The notes: a model not told the origin generated them from the letters alone. A stretch of 37,722 nt of DNA from Nitrospirota bacterium (GCA_016215155.1 JACRLQ010000036.1:1-37722), one strand, 5' to 3'. Shown: positions 8,693 to 17,336, numbered from the stretch's first letter. Translations and numbers: made by a program.

Positions 8693-8936
8693 TAATTTTG
8701 GGTCCGGACGCACCAAAAAAGGGACAGATCGAGGGCTTCGAAGAAATACTTCCTTCCCCCTCGATTGCTTCATCAAGAATTATTCGGGTTTTCGTATCAA
8801 AGTCCGATAAAGATTTAAAGGTTTTGCCTCTGGCAGCCCCGGTCCTTTGAGAAAATGATGCGGTATCCGGCCTCATGCCGGCAGGGACCCGACGGCAATG
8901 TCTTTGAATATCCAAAGAACAAACATACGGTTAATC

Positions 8937-9926
8937 TTACAACAATAACTCTTTTTTGACTATGTCCAGCAATCTCTGCGCCCGTGCAGTGTTAAGATGA
9001 TATTTATTCAGATGTGCCTTTGCCTGCGCAGCCATCGCTTCTCTTTCATCAGTATGCTTAAGGTAGTAATCGATTTTATCCGTCAAATCACCAAGAGAAT
9101 CAGAACACCACGCCAAATGTTTTCCGTCCTCAAAATTATCGGGTATGCTTATCTGTGGTTTCTGGCTTATCATAAAACTTCCGGTTGCAGGCACTTCCCA
9201 GTACCGCATGGTATCCCATCCCCCTCCCCGGAAGTTTAATACGATTTTGCAGGCGGCCAGTTCTTCCAGATAAAATAGGCCCCTTCGTCTGTAAGTGCCG
9301 AAATTCTGGTTGAGTGTCGTACCATTTTGTGAACAGTCATATTTCCCCTGCAGTATCTTCAGCGCGTTTTCCCTGATTTCAGGTATTTGCTGTCCCCAGA
9401 ATGAAACCTCATATTTCTTTGCGTTTTCAGGTCGGGCAGGGATCCGCACATTATAGGGAAAGGAGAAAGGAAACGGAAAGCATGTTTTAATTTCTTCATG
9501 CAGGGAAGGGATATATTCTCTTTTTAAAATGATGTCAAACGGTTTTTCTTTAATAACAGCTTCATAATCATTGCCCGCATTAAGCCTGTAAAAATCCCCG
9601 CCTATTCCCGTCCGATCTCCGGAATCAATAAATAGAACTGGCCTGTTTTTTGTCCTCAGTAATATTTTTGAATAGACGCGTAATGCATCCGGTTTCGCGG
9701 AACCGAGTATGATCAGGTCAAATGCGCTGAATCTTACCGACAACGGCAGGCTGAATGAAACGGATGTGAAACCCAGGTTTTTTGGATATGACTTAATGGG
9801 CAGATGATAACGGGCATTCCATGGATAATCTGTCACATTCCCCTGGCCAAGGATGTTTACCAGTCCTGCATAGGCGAGGTCCTGCGCATAATCAAAACCT
9901 GAACTGCATATGAAGAGAATTCTCAT
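8937..9926 (-). CDS. Glycosyltransferase, CgeB / GT1-like
   Basis: The 329-residue protein has a GT-B-like layout. The N-terminal part starts MRILFICSSGFDYAQDLAY and contains a Rossmann-like FDLIILGSA segment. The C-terminal part contains ELAACKIVLNFRGGGWDTM, RYWEVPATGSFMISQK and a terminal helix region, which is the pattern of the Glyco_trans_1_2/CgeB family acting on nucleotide sugars. It follows a GT2 gene after five bases, so the two form a glycosylation pair, probably for surface polysaccharide, lipid or protein. Base composition is lower in GC than flanking genes, suggesting acquisition by transfer. Confidence 0.7.
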   Translation of the reverse strand: MRILFICSSGFDYAQDLAYAGLVNILGQGNVTDYPWNARYHLPIKSYPKNLGFTSVSFSLPLSVRFSAFDLIILGSAKPDALRVYSKILLRTKNRPVLFIDSGDRTGIGGDFYRLNAGNDYEAVIKEKPFDIILKREYIPSLHEEIKTCFPFPFSFPYNVRIPARPENAKKYEVSFWGQQIPEIRENALKILQGKYDCSQNGTTLNQNFGTYRRRGLFYLEELAACKIVLNFRGGGWDTMRYWEVPATGSFMISQKPQISIPDNFEDGKHLAWCSDSLGDLTDKIDYYLKHTDEREAMAAQAKAHLNKYHLNTARAQRLLDIVKKELLL

Positions 9927-9931
9927 GGCCG

Positions 9932-10732
9932 CTAAAGTTTATTCATTCCATTTCTGCAAGCAACAAAGCCCCTGCTGATTTTACTTTGCAATATTTTCAT
10001 ATTTTCTGCTTCCATCTCCCTGGTAAACCTTTCCTTGTGCCAGATGTGGTAGACGATCGCCTTGAATTTCATTGAATAAAATTTCACATCGCCCAGCGCC
10101 TCAAGCCTCCATTCTATGTCGGAGTCTTCGCCGCCGCCGGGGGCTGTATAGTCTTCGTCAAAACCATTAATAGCAAGCAGCTCCTTTTTAAATATCCCAA
10201 TATTGCAGCCTAATAACCTGCAGGATTTTTTGTTTAATAACCTCTGAGGAACAAATGGAAGATAAAAGCCTTCTTCAATGCGCCCGCACCCTCTGAGGAT
10301 AAGGTCAACAGGGTTCAGCGGTCCAGGTTTTTTGTCCTGCAGTAACCGGGACGAAAGTCTTTCTCCCAGCATCACCCTCCTGCCATACAATACTCTCCCG
10401 TATTTCTTTGCCTTTATATATTGATGTACAAACTCCCTGTGAGGAATGCAATCACCATCAATAAAAATCAAAAAATCGGTTGTGGCTGCTTCAATCGCCC
10501 TGTTTAGCGCCCTGCACTTTCTGAAGCCCAGGTCCTCCTGGAACAGATGGACCAAAGGGAATGGGAGGCTGGTTTTCAGTCCATTGATGAATTCCGCTGT
10601 TGCTTCAGCATTATTATCTTCTGACACAATCACCTCAAAAGAACCCTTTGCCGTCTGACTGCCTAAAGCAAGCAATATAAGTTCCAGTCTGGGAATGCTA
10701 TCATAAATAGAAATAATCACCGAAGCCTGCAT
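9932..10732 (-). CDS. Family 2 glycosyltransferase (GT-A fold)
   Basis: The 266-residue protein begins ASVIISIYDSIPRLELIL, the nucleotide-sugar-binding start of GT2 enzymes. The metal-binding motif is FLIFIDGDCIPHREF (DGD at about residues 92-95). The acceptor-side motif GGGEDSDIEWRLEALG and a following VYHIWHKERF histidine match the galactosyltransferase/chondroitin-synthase-type C-terminal domain. No membrane segments are present, so it is cytoplasmic or peripheral. The ribosome-binding site AAAGGGTG supports ATG 10732. It is coupled to the second glycosyltransferase downstream. Donor and acceptor cannot be predicted. Composition is AT-rich relative to the core genes. Confidence 0.85.
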   Translation of the reverse strand: MQASVIISIYDSIPRLELILLALGSQTAKGSFEVIVSEDNNAEATAEFINGLKTSLPFPLVHLFQEDLGFRKCRALNRAIEAATTDFLIFIDGDCIPHREFVHQYIKAKKYGRVLYGRRVMLGERLSSRLLQDKKPGPLNPVDLILRGCGRIEEGFYLPFVPQRLLNKKSCRLLGCNIGIFKKELLAINGFDEDYTAPGGGEDSDIEWRLEALGDVKFYSMKFKAIVYHIWHKERFTREMEAENMKILQSKISRGFVACRNGMNKL

Positions 10733-10777
10733 AAAACACCCTTTTGTTTGATGGTTATAATGCCTGGAAATAACATC

Positions 10778-11278
10778 TTATAAAAAACCGGCGTTCAGGT
10801 CGAGACCTGTTATCTCGGCTTCCATTTTATCAAGATCGAGCACCGCTACTGTTGACTTACCGTGAAGCCAGCCACCGGTCTCTCCCGGGTTTACAACTAG
10901 TGTTCTGCCGATCTTTCTGACGTCAGGTTCATGCGTATGCCCATAGACAACAATATCATAATGTCCGCTTGCGGCAAGGGCATTGACGATATGGTGCTCA
11001 TGGATTACCACGATCTTCTTCCCGCCGAGTTCAAAGATATGCGGCTGCTGAAAGACCCTGCCCTTCGATATCTTCTGGAGAAGCAGCTTCTCTCCGTCAT
11101 TATTTCCGAATATGCCTGTAAATTCGGCCTCAAGGTCCTTTAAGATCCGGAATGTAAACGGCGCGCCGAAGTCCCCGGCATGGATTACATGCCCTACCTT
11201 GCGGAGGTTGAAGAGGTCCACCGCCTTTCTGATCTGAGGCATATTGTCATGGGTGTCGGATAGAATTCCAACCAGCAT
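10778..11278 (-). CDS. YfcE/MJ0936-type metallophosphoesterase
   Basis: The 166-residue protein shows the complete calcineurin-like metal site: GILSDTHDN (residues 4-12), HAGDFG (about 34-39), GNNDGE (about 58-63), the histidine in VIHEHH and GHTHEPDV near 117. This is the small MJ0936/YfcE class, which hydrolyses phosphodiesters in vitro with Mn or Ni; the natural substrate is generally unknown. GGGAGG four bases before the ATG fixes the start. It begins nine bases after the TauE/SafE permease gene, so the two are probably cotranscribed, but no functional link is evident. Confidence 0.88.
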   Translation of the reverse strand: MLVGILSDTHDNMPQIRKAVDLFNLRKVGHVIHAGDFGAPFTFRILKDLEAEFTGIFGNNDGEKLLLQKISKGRVFQQPHIFELGGKKIVVIHEHHIVNALAASGHYDIVVYGHTHEPDVRKIGRTLVVNPGETGGWLHGKSTVAVLDLDKMEAEITGLDLNAGFL

Positions 11279-11287
11279 TGATCCTCC

Positions 11288-12256
11288 CTATCTGAAAAAC
11301 TGTATTATGTAGCTTCCCGAAACATATAAGATCAAAACTCCCAATATGAGTTTGATCGCCTTCTGGGGCATGAATTTTTGTGTGCGCGCGCCCAGATACA
11401 TGCCGGCAAAACCACCTGCCCCAAACAGCGCCCCGAGCAGCCAGTCCGGAGAGGTCCGGACCCCGCCTTTTATCTCAACCAGGCTGTAAAAAATGATACC
11501 GGCTATCGATGTAAGAAACGTGCCCATAAGGGCCGCGCCCGCGACGGTATAGACAGGCAGCCTGAAGACGGCGACACAAAAAGGCGCGATGATCGCCCCT
11601 CCGCCTATGCCATAGGTCCCGCCGATCACGCCGACCACCAAAGCGAGCATGAACATGGCAGGGGTGCTGAAAGAAAAGGTCTCGCCCCAGAATTCATACT
11701 CGACAGATTTCATCGTAACCGACTTTGTCTTTACCACCGCCTCCGTGGGAAGACCGGCCGCTATGGCCGATTTGCCCGCCTCCTTGAGTTCACTCACCCT
11801 GAGGTCAAACTTCCGCTCAAGCGCCTTTGACTGGGCGGTGCCGCCTCTTCCGGAAAATTCATAGATCAGCCTGACCCCTATATAAAGAAGCACCAGGCCC
11901 ACGAACATCTTGAACGCGCGGGGGTCGGGAAGGTACATGATACGGATGTAATACCCGAGGAACACCCCCGGAAGCGTGCCCAGGATGACTATCATCGTAA
12001 GGGGCCAGGCCATCCTGCCGTCTTTTATATATCTATACACGCCGCTTGGTATGGCCACTATATTAAAGAGGAAATTAGTCGAACTGACCGCCGGGCTGGT
12101 GAAATTAAGAAAGCTCATCTGAAACGGCAGCAGCAGAAAGGCCCCCGAGACACCTCCCATCGAGGTAAAAAAGGACAGGACGAAGGCCACAAGCGGGGGA
12201 ATGAAGATATATGTCTTTACCCCTGAGACAGGAAAAAGCATGTAAAAAAACTCCAT
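11288..12256 (-). CDS. TauE/SafE-family anion permease (DUF81)
   Basis: The 322-residue inner-membrane protein has about eight hydrophobic segments in two halves. The first half contains FFTSMGGVSGAFLLLPFQM and the second half the related VIGGTYGIGGGAIIAPFCV, the duplicated glycine-rich signature of TauE/SafE transporters that export sulfite, sulfoacetate or related anions. Between the halves lies an unusually long soluble loop of about 60 residues (about 133-195, rich in Lys and Glu) that most short family members lack. GGGAG eight bases upstream supports ATG 12256. A role in sulfur metabolism is possible but nothing adjacent confirms it. Confidence 0.85.
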   Translation of the reverse strand: MEFFYMLFPVSGVKTYIFIPPLVAFVLSFFTSMGGVSGAFLLLPFQMSFLNFTSPAVSSTNFLFNIVAIPSGVYRYIKDGRMAWPLTMIVILGTLPGVFLGYYIRIMYLPDPRAFKMFVGLVLLYIGVRLIYEFSGRGGTAQSKALERKFDLRVSELKEAGKSAIAAGLPTEAVVKTKSVTMKSVEYEFWGETFSFSTPAMFMLALVVGVIGGTYGIGGGAIIAPFCVAVFRLPVYTVAGAALMGTFLTSIAGIIFYSLVEIKGGVRTSPDWLLGALFGAGGFAGMYLGARTQKFMPQKAIKLILGVLILYVSGSYIIQFFR

Positions 12257-12306
12257 ATAATCTCCCTGTGCAGCTTTTGTTCATCATTTCACAAAAACAA
12301 TTATTA

Positions 12307-12383
12307 TGTCATTTCGAATGGAGTGAGAAATCTTGCCTTAAAAGCGTCAGACGAGCAGATTTCTCCCTTTGGTCGAAATGACA
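12307..12383. repeat. 77-bp palindromic repeat (MITE-like) with TGTCATTTCGA ends
   Basis: The element starts with TGTCATTTCGA (12307-12317) and ends with its exact complement TCGAAATGACA (12373-12383). Inner arms GAGTGAGAAATCT and AGATTTCTCCCT also pair, leaving a small central loop. From memory this matches a palindromic repeat scattered in many environmental genomes. It fills the space between ridA and the TauE-like gene and could fold into a strong hairpin in RNA from either strand. Confidence 0.7.
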
Positions 12384-12405
12384 AACGTTTTTCCGAACCG
12401 CTATA

Positions 12406-12867
12406 TTAATCCCCCACTTCGAAGATGAACTCTATCTCTACGGGAGAATTAAGGGGAAGCGTGTTTACACCGACCGCGGCCCTCGCGTGAAGACCGGTCT
12501 CGCCGAACACCTGAGAGATCAGCTCGGACGCCCCGTTTATTACCCTCGGCTGGTCATAAAAATCGGCGGCTGAGGCCACAAACCCGGAAATCTTGACGCA
12601 GCGCCTGACTTTTTCAAGACTTCCGACCGCGGTCTGCAAGACCGCAAGCGCGTTTATCGCCGCGAGCCTCGCGCATGAGACGGCGTCCTCAAGCGACACC
12701 GCCTCTCCGGCCCTGCCGGTCATGATGAGTCCGCCCTCTTTAAGGGGGAGCATCCCGCTTAAAAAAACGAGGTTCCCTGTCCTCACAAACGGGACATATG
12801 CGCCAAGAGGCTTCGGCACAGCCGGGAGCTCTATACCCAGCGCCTTCAACTTCTCCCCGGGGTCCAT
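12406..12867 (-). CDS. RidA/YjgF-family enamine/imine deaminase
   Basis: The 153-residue protein shows family motifs NLVFLSGMLPLKEG, SLEDAVSCARLAAINALA and a C-terminal HARAAVGVNTLPLNSPVEIEF. The conserved arginine of HAR and the glutamate of EIEF, which bind and activate the substrate in RidA, are present. Members hydrolyse reactive 2-aminoacrylate-type enamines made by PLP enzymes, or have related unknown tasks. The frame stays open upstream, but ATG 12867 lies one base after the leuD stop and fits the family start, so it is the likely start. The link to leuCD suggests protection or a side role in branched-chain amino acid synthesis. Confidence 0.82.
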   Translation of the reverse strand: MDPGEKLKALGIELPAVPKPLGAYVPFVRTGNLVFLSGMLPLKEGGLIMTGRAGEAVSLEDAVSCARLAAINALAVLQTAVGSLEKVRRCVKISGFVASAADFYDQPRVINGASELISQVFGETGLHARAAVGVNTLPLNSPVEIEFIFEVGD

Positions 12868-12868
12868 C

Positions 12869-13393
12869 TTAGTATCTGGCATCGGCAAACTCCACCCAGC
12901 CGCCCGCCTCAATGAGGGCCCTGTCAAACTCCGATATGTGATAATCGAAGGCGCCGCTTCCGATTGAAGAGACGATCGTGATCCGGCTGTTTTTGTAATC
13001 CACGTCAATTTTGGCGTCGGCCCGTTGATGCTCAAACAGCCTGCTGATGTCCGCCTCAGGGAGCTCGATCGCCAGCATCCCGCAGTTGAACATATTCTGC
13101 CTGAATATCCTCGCAAACCCCGACGCTACGACCACATTGATATCGTTGATCTCGAAGACCCACGGCGCGTGTTCACGGGAAGAGCCGCACCCGAAGTTGG
13201 CCCGCGTGACGATGACCTTCGCATCCTTAGCGCCGCTGCCATTTGGGTCGAAGCCCTCAAGCCTGAGGTCTTCGAGCATATGCGGCCCGAGCGCCTCCTT
13301 CGATATCTCGGTCAGATATTTTGCCGGAATTATCTCATCCGTATTGATGTCAGACCTCTCCAGGAAAAGGACCTTTCCGCCGAAGCTCTTCAT
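12869..13393 (-). CDS. leuD: 3-isopropylmalate dehydratase small subunit
   Basis: The 174-residue protein is the swivelling domain that joins LeuC to isomerise 2- to 3-isopropylmalate in leucine synthesis. Motifs seen are SDINTDEIIPAKYLTEI, NFGCGSSREHAPW and GFARIFRQNMFNCG. The length is that of the archaeal-type small subunit, shorter than the roughly 200 residues of the enterobacterial protein. The substrate-selecting loop after KY reads LTE. Such subunits can also serve homoaconitase or citramalate pathways; a leuB gene in the window supports leucine. Its ATG overlaps the leuC stop as TAATG. Confidence 0.9.
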   Translation of the reverse strand: MKSFGGKVLFLERSDINTDEIIPAKYLTEISKEALGPHMLEDLRLEGFDPNGSGAKDAKVIVTRANFGCGSSREHAPWVFEINDINVVVASGFARIFRQNMFNCGMLAIELPEADISRLFEHQRADAKIDVDYKNSRITIVSSIGSGAFDYHISEFDRALIEAGGWVEFADARY

Positions 13394-14688
13394 TATGCGC
13401 CTCCCTTTTTGAATTTCCGGGGATCGGCAATGCGCCCCTCGATCGCGGTGACCGCTGCCACCGCCGGGCTCATCAGGTGGACCATCCCCCCCTTGCCCAT
13501 CCTGCCGCTAAAATTACGGTTCGTAGTGGAGGCGCAGACCTCTCCGGGGGCTATGACCCCGGTGCTCATGCCGAGGCAGGCGCCGCAGGTCGGGTTCGTG
13601 ACACAGAACCCGGCGTCCATAAATATCTTTATTATGCCTTCGTCGTCCGCCTGGCTGAATATCTTCGGCGTAGCGGGTGAGACTATACCCCTGACATAGG
13701 GGGATATCGTCCTGCCCTTAAGATATGAGGCCGCGACCCTCAGGTCCTCTATCCGTCCGTTCGTGCAGGAACCGATATATACCTGGTCCACGGGCGTGCC
13801 CTCGAGCTCCGATATGGACTTCACCTCGTCAGGCTTATAGCCGTAGGTGACCTGGGGCTCAAGCCCGCTGACGTCGATCTTGAGGGTTTTTTCATATCGG
13901 GCGCCCTCATCAGACCACCATTTTTTGAAGTCCTCCAGGGCGGCCTTTTTGTCCTTGTAATCGGACGATATAAACGGCCAGAGATAATCGACCGTTACCT
14001 CGTCAGGCATACAGATGCCCGAGGTCCCCCCGGCCTCGATCGCCATATTACAGAGCGTCATCCTCGACTCCATCGTCATGCCTTTTACCACATCACCCCG
14101 GAACTCCATGACGCAGTCGGTCGCGCCCTTCACCGTGAGCTCCTTTATGATCCTTAAAATAATGTCTTTTGCATAGACGCCCTCCGGGACCGTCCCGTCG
14201 ATGTCGATCCTTATCGTCTTTGGCTCCCCGAAGGCGCATACCCCCTTCAGGATACCGACTTCGAGGTCCGTGGTGCCTACCCCCGCGGCGAACGCGCCGA
14301 AGGCCCCATGGGTACAGGTGTGGGAATCACCCATTATCACGGTATAGCCGGGGCGTATAAACCCCTTCTCGGGGAATATCGCATGGCATACGCCGTTTCT
14401 GCCGATGTCGAAAAAATCCCTGATATTATGCCTCCGCGCCCACTCCCTCAGGATCTTGCCCTGAAGTGCCGTCTTCGTGTCCTTGGCGGGCGTCACGTGG
14501 TCGATTACCACCTTCAGCCTGTCGGGGTCAAAGACCCTGTCCTTTCCGCGCGCAACGAGGTCGTTGATCGCGATCGGGGTCGTGATCTCGTGGCACATCA
14601 CGACATCTATGTCGAGGACCTTCGTGCCGGGGAACGGCTCGTCCCTCAGGTGCGTCTTAAAGACCTTCTCGGCCAGAGTCATTTTCAT
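13393..14688 (-). CDS. leuC: 3-isopropylmalate dehydratase large subunit
   Basis: The 431-residue aconitase-superfamily protein carries the catalytic 4Fe-4S site: one cysteine in VYIGSCTNGRIEDL and two in NPTCGACLGMS. MGDSHTCTHGAFGAFAAGVG and VIDHVTPAKD are further family signatures. The length fits the archaeal-type LeuC, which works with the separate short LeuD encoded next. The gene starts after a GGAGG sequence; the second ATG (14682) is an alternative start. It heads the operon leuC-leuD-ridA. Homoaconitase cannot be excluded by sequence alone, but leucine synthesis is most likely. Confidence 0.92.
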   Translation of the reverse strand: MKMTLAEKVFKTHLRDEPFPGTKVLDIDVVMCHEITTPIAINDLVARGKDRVFDPDRLKVVIDHVTPAKDTKTALQGKILREWARRHNIRDFFDIGRNGVCHAIFPEKGFIRPGYTVIMGDSHTCTHGAFGAFAAGVGTTDLEVGILKGVCAFGEPKTIRIDIDGTVPEGVYAKDIILRIIKELTVKGATDCVMEFRGDVVKGMTMESRMTLCNMAIEAGGTSGICMPDEVTVDYLWPFISSDYKDKKAALEDFKKWWSDEGARYEKTLKIDVSGLEPQVTYGYKPDEVKSISELEGTPVDQVYIGSCTNGRIEDLRVAASYLKGRTISPYVRGIVSPATPKIFSQADDEGIIKIFMDAGFCVTNPTCGACLGMSTGVIAPGEVCASTTNRNFSGRMGKGGMVHLMSPAVAAVTAIEGRIADPRKFKKGGA

Positions 14689-14736
14689 CTTGAATCCTCC
14701 TTTGTTTCATCACGCCGCACGGTAAAAACGTTTATT

Positions 14737-14766
14737 ATTTTATGACTTTTATGATGACCAGTTCAA
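14737..14766 (-). promoter_or_regulatory. Candidate sigma-70-type promoter of leuC-leuD-ridA
   Basis: Read on the minus strand, TTGAAC (14766-14761) and TAAAAT (14742-14737) are separated by 18 bases, and transcription would start near 14730, about 40 bases before the leuC start. The match to consensus is good but is by eye only. Confidence 0.4.
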
Positions 14767-15009
14767 TGATTAACAAGGCTTTTATAAAAAAACCTGCGCT
14801 GAAGGCAAAGATGGGGTCGCCTAATACCTAAAACGATTACGCGCTCTTGAGGCCGGAAGGGCTTGATTTTTTATTTTTTGCCGCCGTCCGGAGCGTAGTG
14901 GAAACCCTACAAAACGACCCCGAAAATTCCTATTGCATTCAGCCCGATATCATACTAAGATGTTTTTAAATCGCCGCACTAATATTTAAAATCTCAGGGG
15001 AGGTGTTTT
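14767..15009. other. Intergenic region between the leu operon and the oxidase gene
   Basis: With the promoter above, this makes a 320-base divergent gap. It contains two T-rich tracts near 14870-14890 and, at its right end, the strong ribosome-binding site GGGGAGG (14997-15003) of the multicopper oxidase. I see no gene, tRNA or riboswitch; a promoter for the oxidase should lie around 14930-14965, but only a loose TTGCAT/TACTAA pairing is visible. Confidence 0.35.
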
Positions 15010-17298
15010 ATGTGTTTATTTAGCCGCAGAAATTCTCTGTTTTATCTTATTGTCTTTTTCGCGGGTCTGTCGCTTCTTGTCTTTGGCGCGCCCATGGCCT
15101 CGGCGGATGCGAATGACGAAGGAAGGCTCGATCCGACCACCATCCCGAAATATGTGACGCCGCTGGTCATTCCTCCGGCGATGCCGCCCGCATCGGCCGA
15201 CAATAATGAAACCAGGTATCAGATCGCGGTGAAACAGTTCCGGCAGCAGGTCCTGCCGGCAGGCTTCCCAAAGACAACGGTCTGGGGATACGGCGCCGCC
15301 AACGGACCAGAACCGGGACTTCCGGGATCAACCTATAACTATCCGGCGTTCACTGTCGAGACAAGGACCAACGCCAACGTGAAGGTCAAGTGGATCAACG
15401 GCCTTGTTGACGCCGGCGGCGCGTATCTTCCCCATCTGCTTCCGGTCGATCAGACCCTGATGTGGGCAAACCCTCAGGGCCCCCCCGACTCGAGACCTGA
15501 GTTCATCGCTACACCTGGCCCCTACAGAGGGCCTGTCCCGATCGTGACCCATGTTCACGGCTCCCATGTGCCGTCGGTAAGCGACGGCAATCCGCGCTCA
15601 TGGTATCTTCCGGCCGCAAATAATATACCCCGGGGCTATTTCACGCAGGGGACTTATTTCAACACCGTAGAATCCGCGGAGACCGGCTCCTCCTGGTTCG
15701 AATATCCCAACACCCAGCGGGCCGCCACTCTCTGGTACCACGACCACGCTATGGGACTTACACGGTTGAACGTGTATGCAGGTCTGGCCGGTTTCTGGCT
15801 CATCAGAGACGCCTACGAGGACTCATTAAATCTGCCGGGGCCAGCGCCGCGTCCGGGTGACGCGCCCGGGACAAAATATTACGAGATACCTCTGGCGATT
15901 CAGGACAGGATATTCAGGGCTGACGGCTCTCTCTTTTACCCTGACAGCCGGGGCTTCTTCGGAGATTATTCGGGGCCTTATGTCCCCGGCACGACCGTGC
16001 CGCCGATCTGGATACCCGAGTTCTTCGGCGATACCATGCTCGTAAACGGAAACACCTGGCCCTTCCTCCAGGTGGAGCCAAGGAAATACAGGCTTCGTCT
16101 CTTAAACGGCTGTAACGCCAGGACGCTGATTCTCAGGATCGTCGGCGCCCCGGCGGGCATACTGCCGCCGCTGAACACCGCGACGTCCTTCAGGCAGATC
16201 GGCAATGACGGCGGCCTGATACCAAACGGGCCCGTGACCCTCGACCGTCTGCTGATGGGTCCGGCCGAGCGTTCGGACGTCATAGTGGACTTTTCCCAGT
16301 TTACTCCCGGGACCGAACTTTATCTTATCAATGAGGGGCCGGACGACCCGTTCGGAAGTCTTGCGGACGTAATACCGGCCGACCTTGCGACGACCGGCCA
16401 GGTGATGAAGTTTCAGGTGGTCGCCTCTTCCGGGCCTGACGAAAGCGCCCTGCCTGCCTTCGGTTCTCTGAACCCGGCGTTGGAGCCCTTCGGGCCCGTC
16501 GCCAAGACACGCGATCTTATGCTTAACGAAATCGCGTATGAACCGGCCGACGCCCCGGCGGAAGTGCATCTTGGAACGACCGAAGGCGGGACTTTCACCT
16601 TCATGGATAGGGTCACGGAGACCCCGAACCTGGGCGATACCGAGATCTGGCGTTTCATCAATCTGACCGTTGACGCCCATCCGATGCATCTGCACCTTGT
16701 GACGTTCGAAGTGATCGGCAGACTGCCGATCGACGTCGAACAATTCACCGCCGTCGAACAGGCCTATCTAAACAGCACGCGGGCGCTCCCTCCTCCCGAC
16801 CCCGCCGAGTTCGCAACCGGGCCGATGGTCCCGTCCAACAGCTGGGAAGCCGGCAGAAAAGACACGGTCATCACCCTGCCCGGGTTTGTCACTATAGTAA
16901 AGGCCAAATTCGACATGCCGGGGCTGTATGTCTGGCATTGCCATATCATCGAGCATGAAGACAACGAGATGATGCGTCCGTTTTTAGTCATGGAAAACCA
17001 GTGCGCGGTGCTTGATCCGGCGACGCTCAACATGCATGTGCCCTGCTTTGACATGGGCGGCGTTTACTCCCTGGATTTTTCGTACGCCGGCAATAACCCC
17101 CTGCGTTTCACCCTGGCCGATATTAATTTGAGCCCTGGTGACGGCATGAGCGGAGGCGCAAGCCAGTGCGCAAGCTTTAACCCGGTCACCGGCATTCTGC
17201 ATCTGCCCTGCGCGGAGTATCTTGGACTCCGTTATAGCGCGGATTTTACGGCCATCAACGGTCTTTTCGAGATTTCCGGATTCAGCCAGTTGCCGTGA
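15010..17298 (+). CDS. CotA-like multicopper oxidase with C-terminal Cys-repeat tail
   Basis: The 762-residue exported enzyme oxidises phenolics, bilirubin-like compounds or metal ions and reduces oxygen to water. An N-terminal signal peptide ends near ASA (about residue 32). All copper motifs are present: HVHG near 180, WYHDHAMG near 242-249, HPMHLHL from 557 and HCHIIEHEDNEMM from 643, the last with the Met axial ligand of type-1 copper. The order and the HEDNEMMRP phrase are closest to CotA/bilirubin-oxidase types. From residue 665 to the end it carries an extra tail with two Cys-bounded repeats, absent from CotA. GGGGAGG supports the start. It is a single gene, divergent from leuC and followed by a large hairpin. 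Confidence 0.9.
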   Translation: MCLFSRRNSLFYLIVFFAGLSLLVFGAPMASADANDEGRLDPTTIPKYVTPLVIPPAMPPASADNNETRYQIAVKQFRQQVLPAGFPKTTVWGYGAANGPEPGLPGSTYNYPAFTVETRTNANVKVKWINGLVDAGGAYLPHLLPVDQTLMWANPQGPPDSRPEFIATPGPYRGPVPIVTHVHGSHVPSVSDGNPRSWYLPAANNIPRGYFTQGTYFNTVESAETGSSWFEYPNTQRAATLWYHDHAMGLTRLNVYAGLAGFWLIRDAYEDSLNLPGPAPRPGDAPGTKYYEIPLAIQDRIFRADGSLFYPDSRGFFGDYSGPYVPGTTVPPIWIPEFFGDTMLVNGNTWPFLQVEPRKYRLRLLNGCNARTLILRIVGAPAGILPPLNTATSFRQIGNDGGLIPNGPVTLDRLLMGPAERSDVIVDFSQFTPGTELYLINEGPDDPFGSLADVIPADLATTGQVMKFQVVASSGPDESALPAFGSLNPALEPFGPVAKTRDLMLNEIAYEPADAPAEVHLGTTEGGTFTFMDRVTETPNLGDTEIWRFINLTVDAHPMHLHLVTFEVIGRLPIDVEQFTAVEQAYLNSTRALPPPDPAEFATGPMVPSNSWEAGRKDTVITLPGFVTIVKAKFDMPGLYVWHCHIIEHEDNEMMRPFLVMENQCAVLDPATLNMHVPCFDMGGVYSLDFSYAGNNPLRFTLADINLSPGDGMSGGASQCASFNPVTGILHLPCAEYLGLRYSADFTAINGLFEISGFSQLP

Positions 17299-17336
17299 TC
17301 CGGGTAAGCACGGTCCCGGCCGTTTTTTAACATCGC

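Noticed and set aside
8715-8765. Minus-strand hairpin ATCGAGGG...CCCTCGAT followed by T6
   Set aside because: Seven bases separate the stem from the T-run and the loop is over 20 bases, so it is a poor terminator.
8685-8915. 76-codon minus-strand open frame upstream of the Ap4A phosphorylase-like gene
   Set aside because: It has no ribosome-binding site and no recognisable features; it overlaps the other gene's start region out of frame.
11378-11830. 150-codon plus-strand open frame opposite the TauE-like gene
   Set aside because: Its composition (many Arg, His, Asp) is typical of a reverse-strand shadow of a membrane protein gene.
13025-13699. 224-codon plus-strand open frame opposite leuC and leuD
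   Set aside because: Both genes on the other strand have full catalytic motifs; the frame is a compositional shadow.
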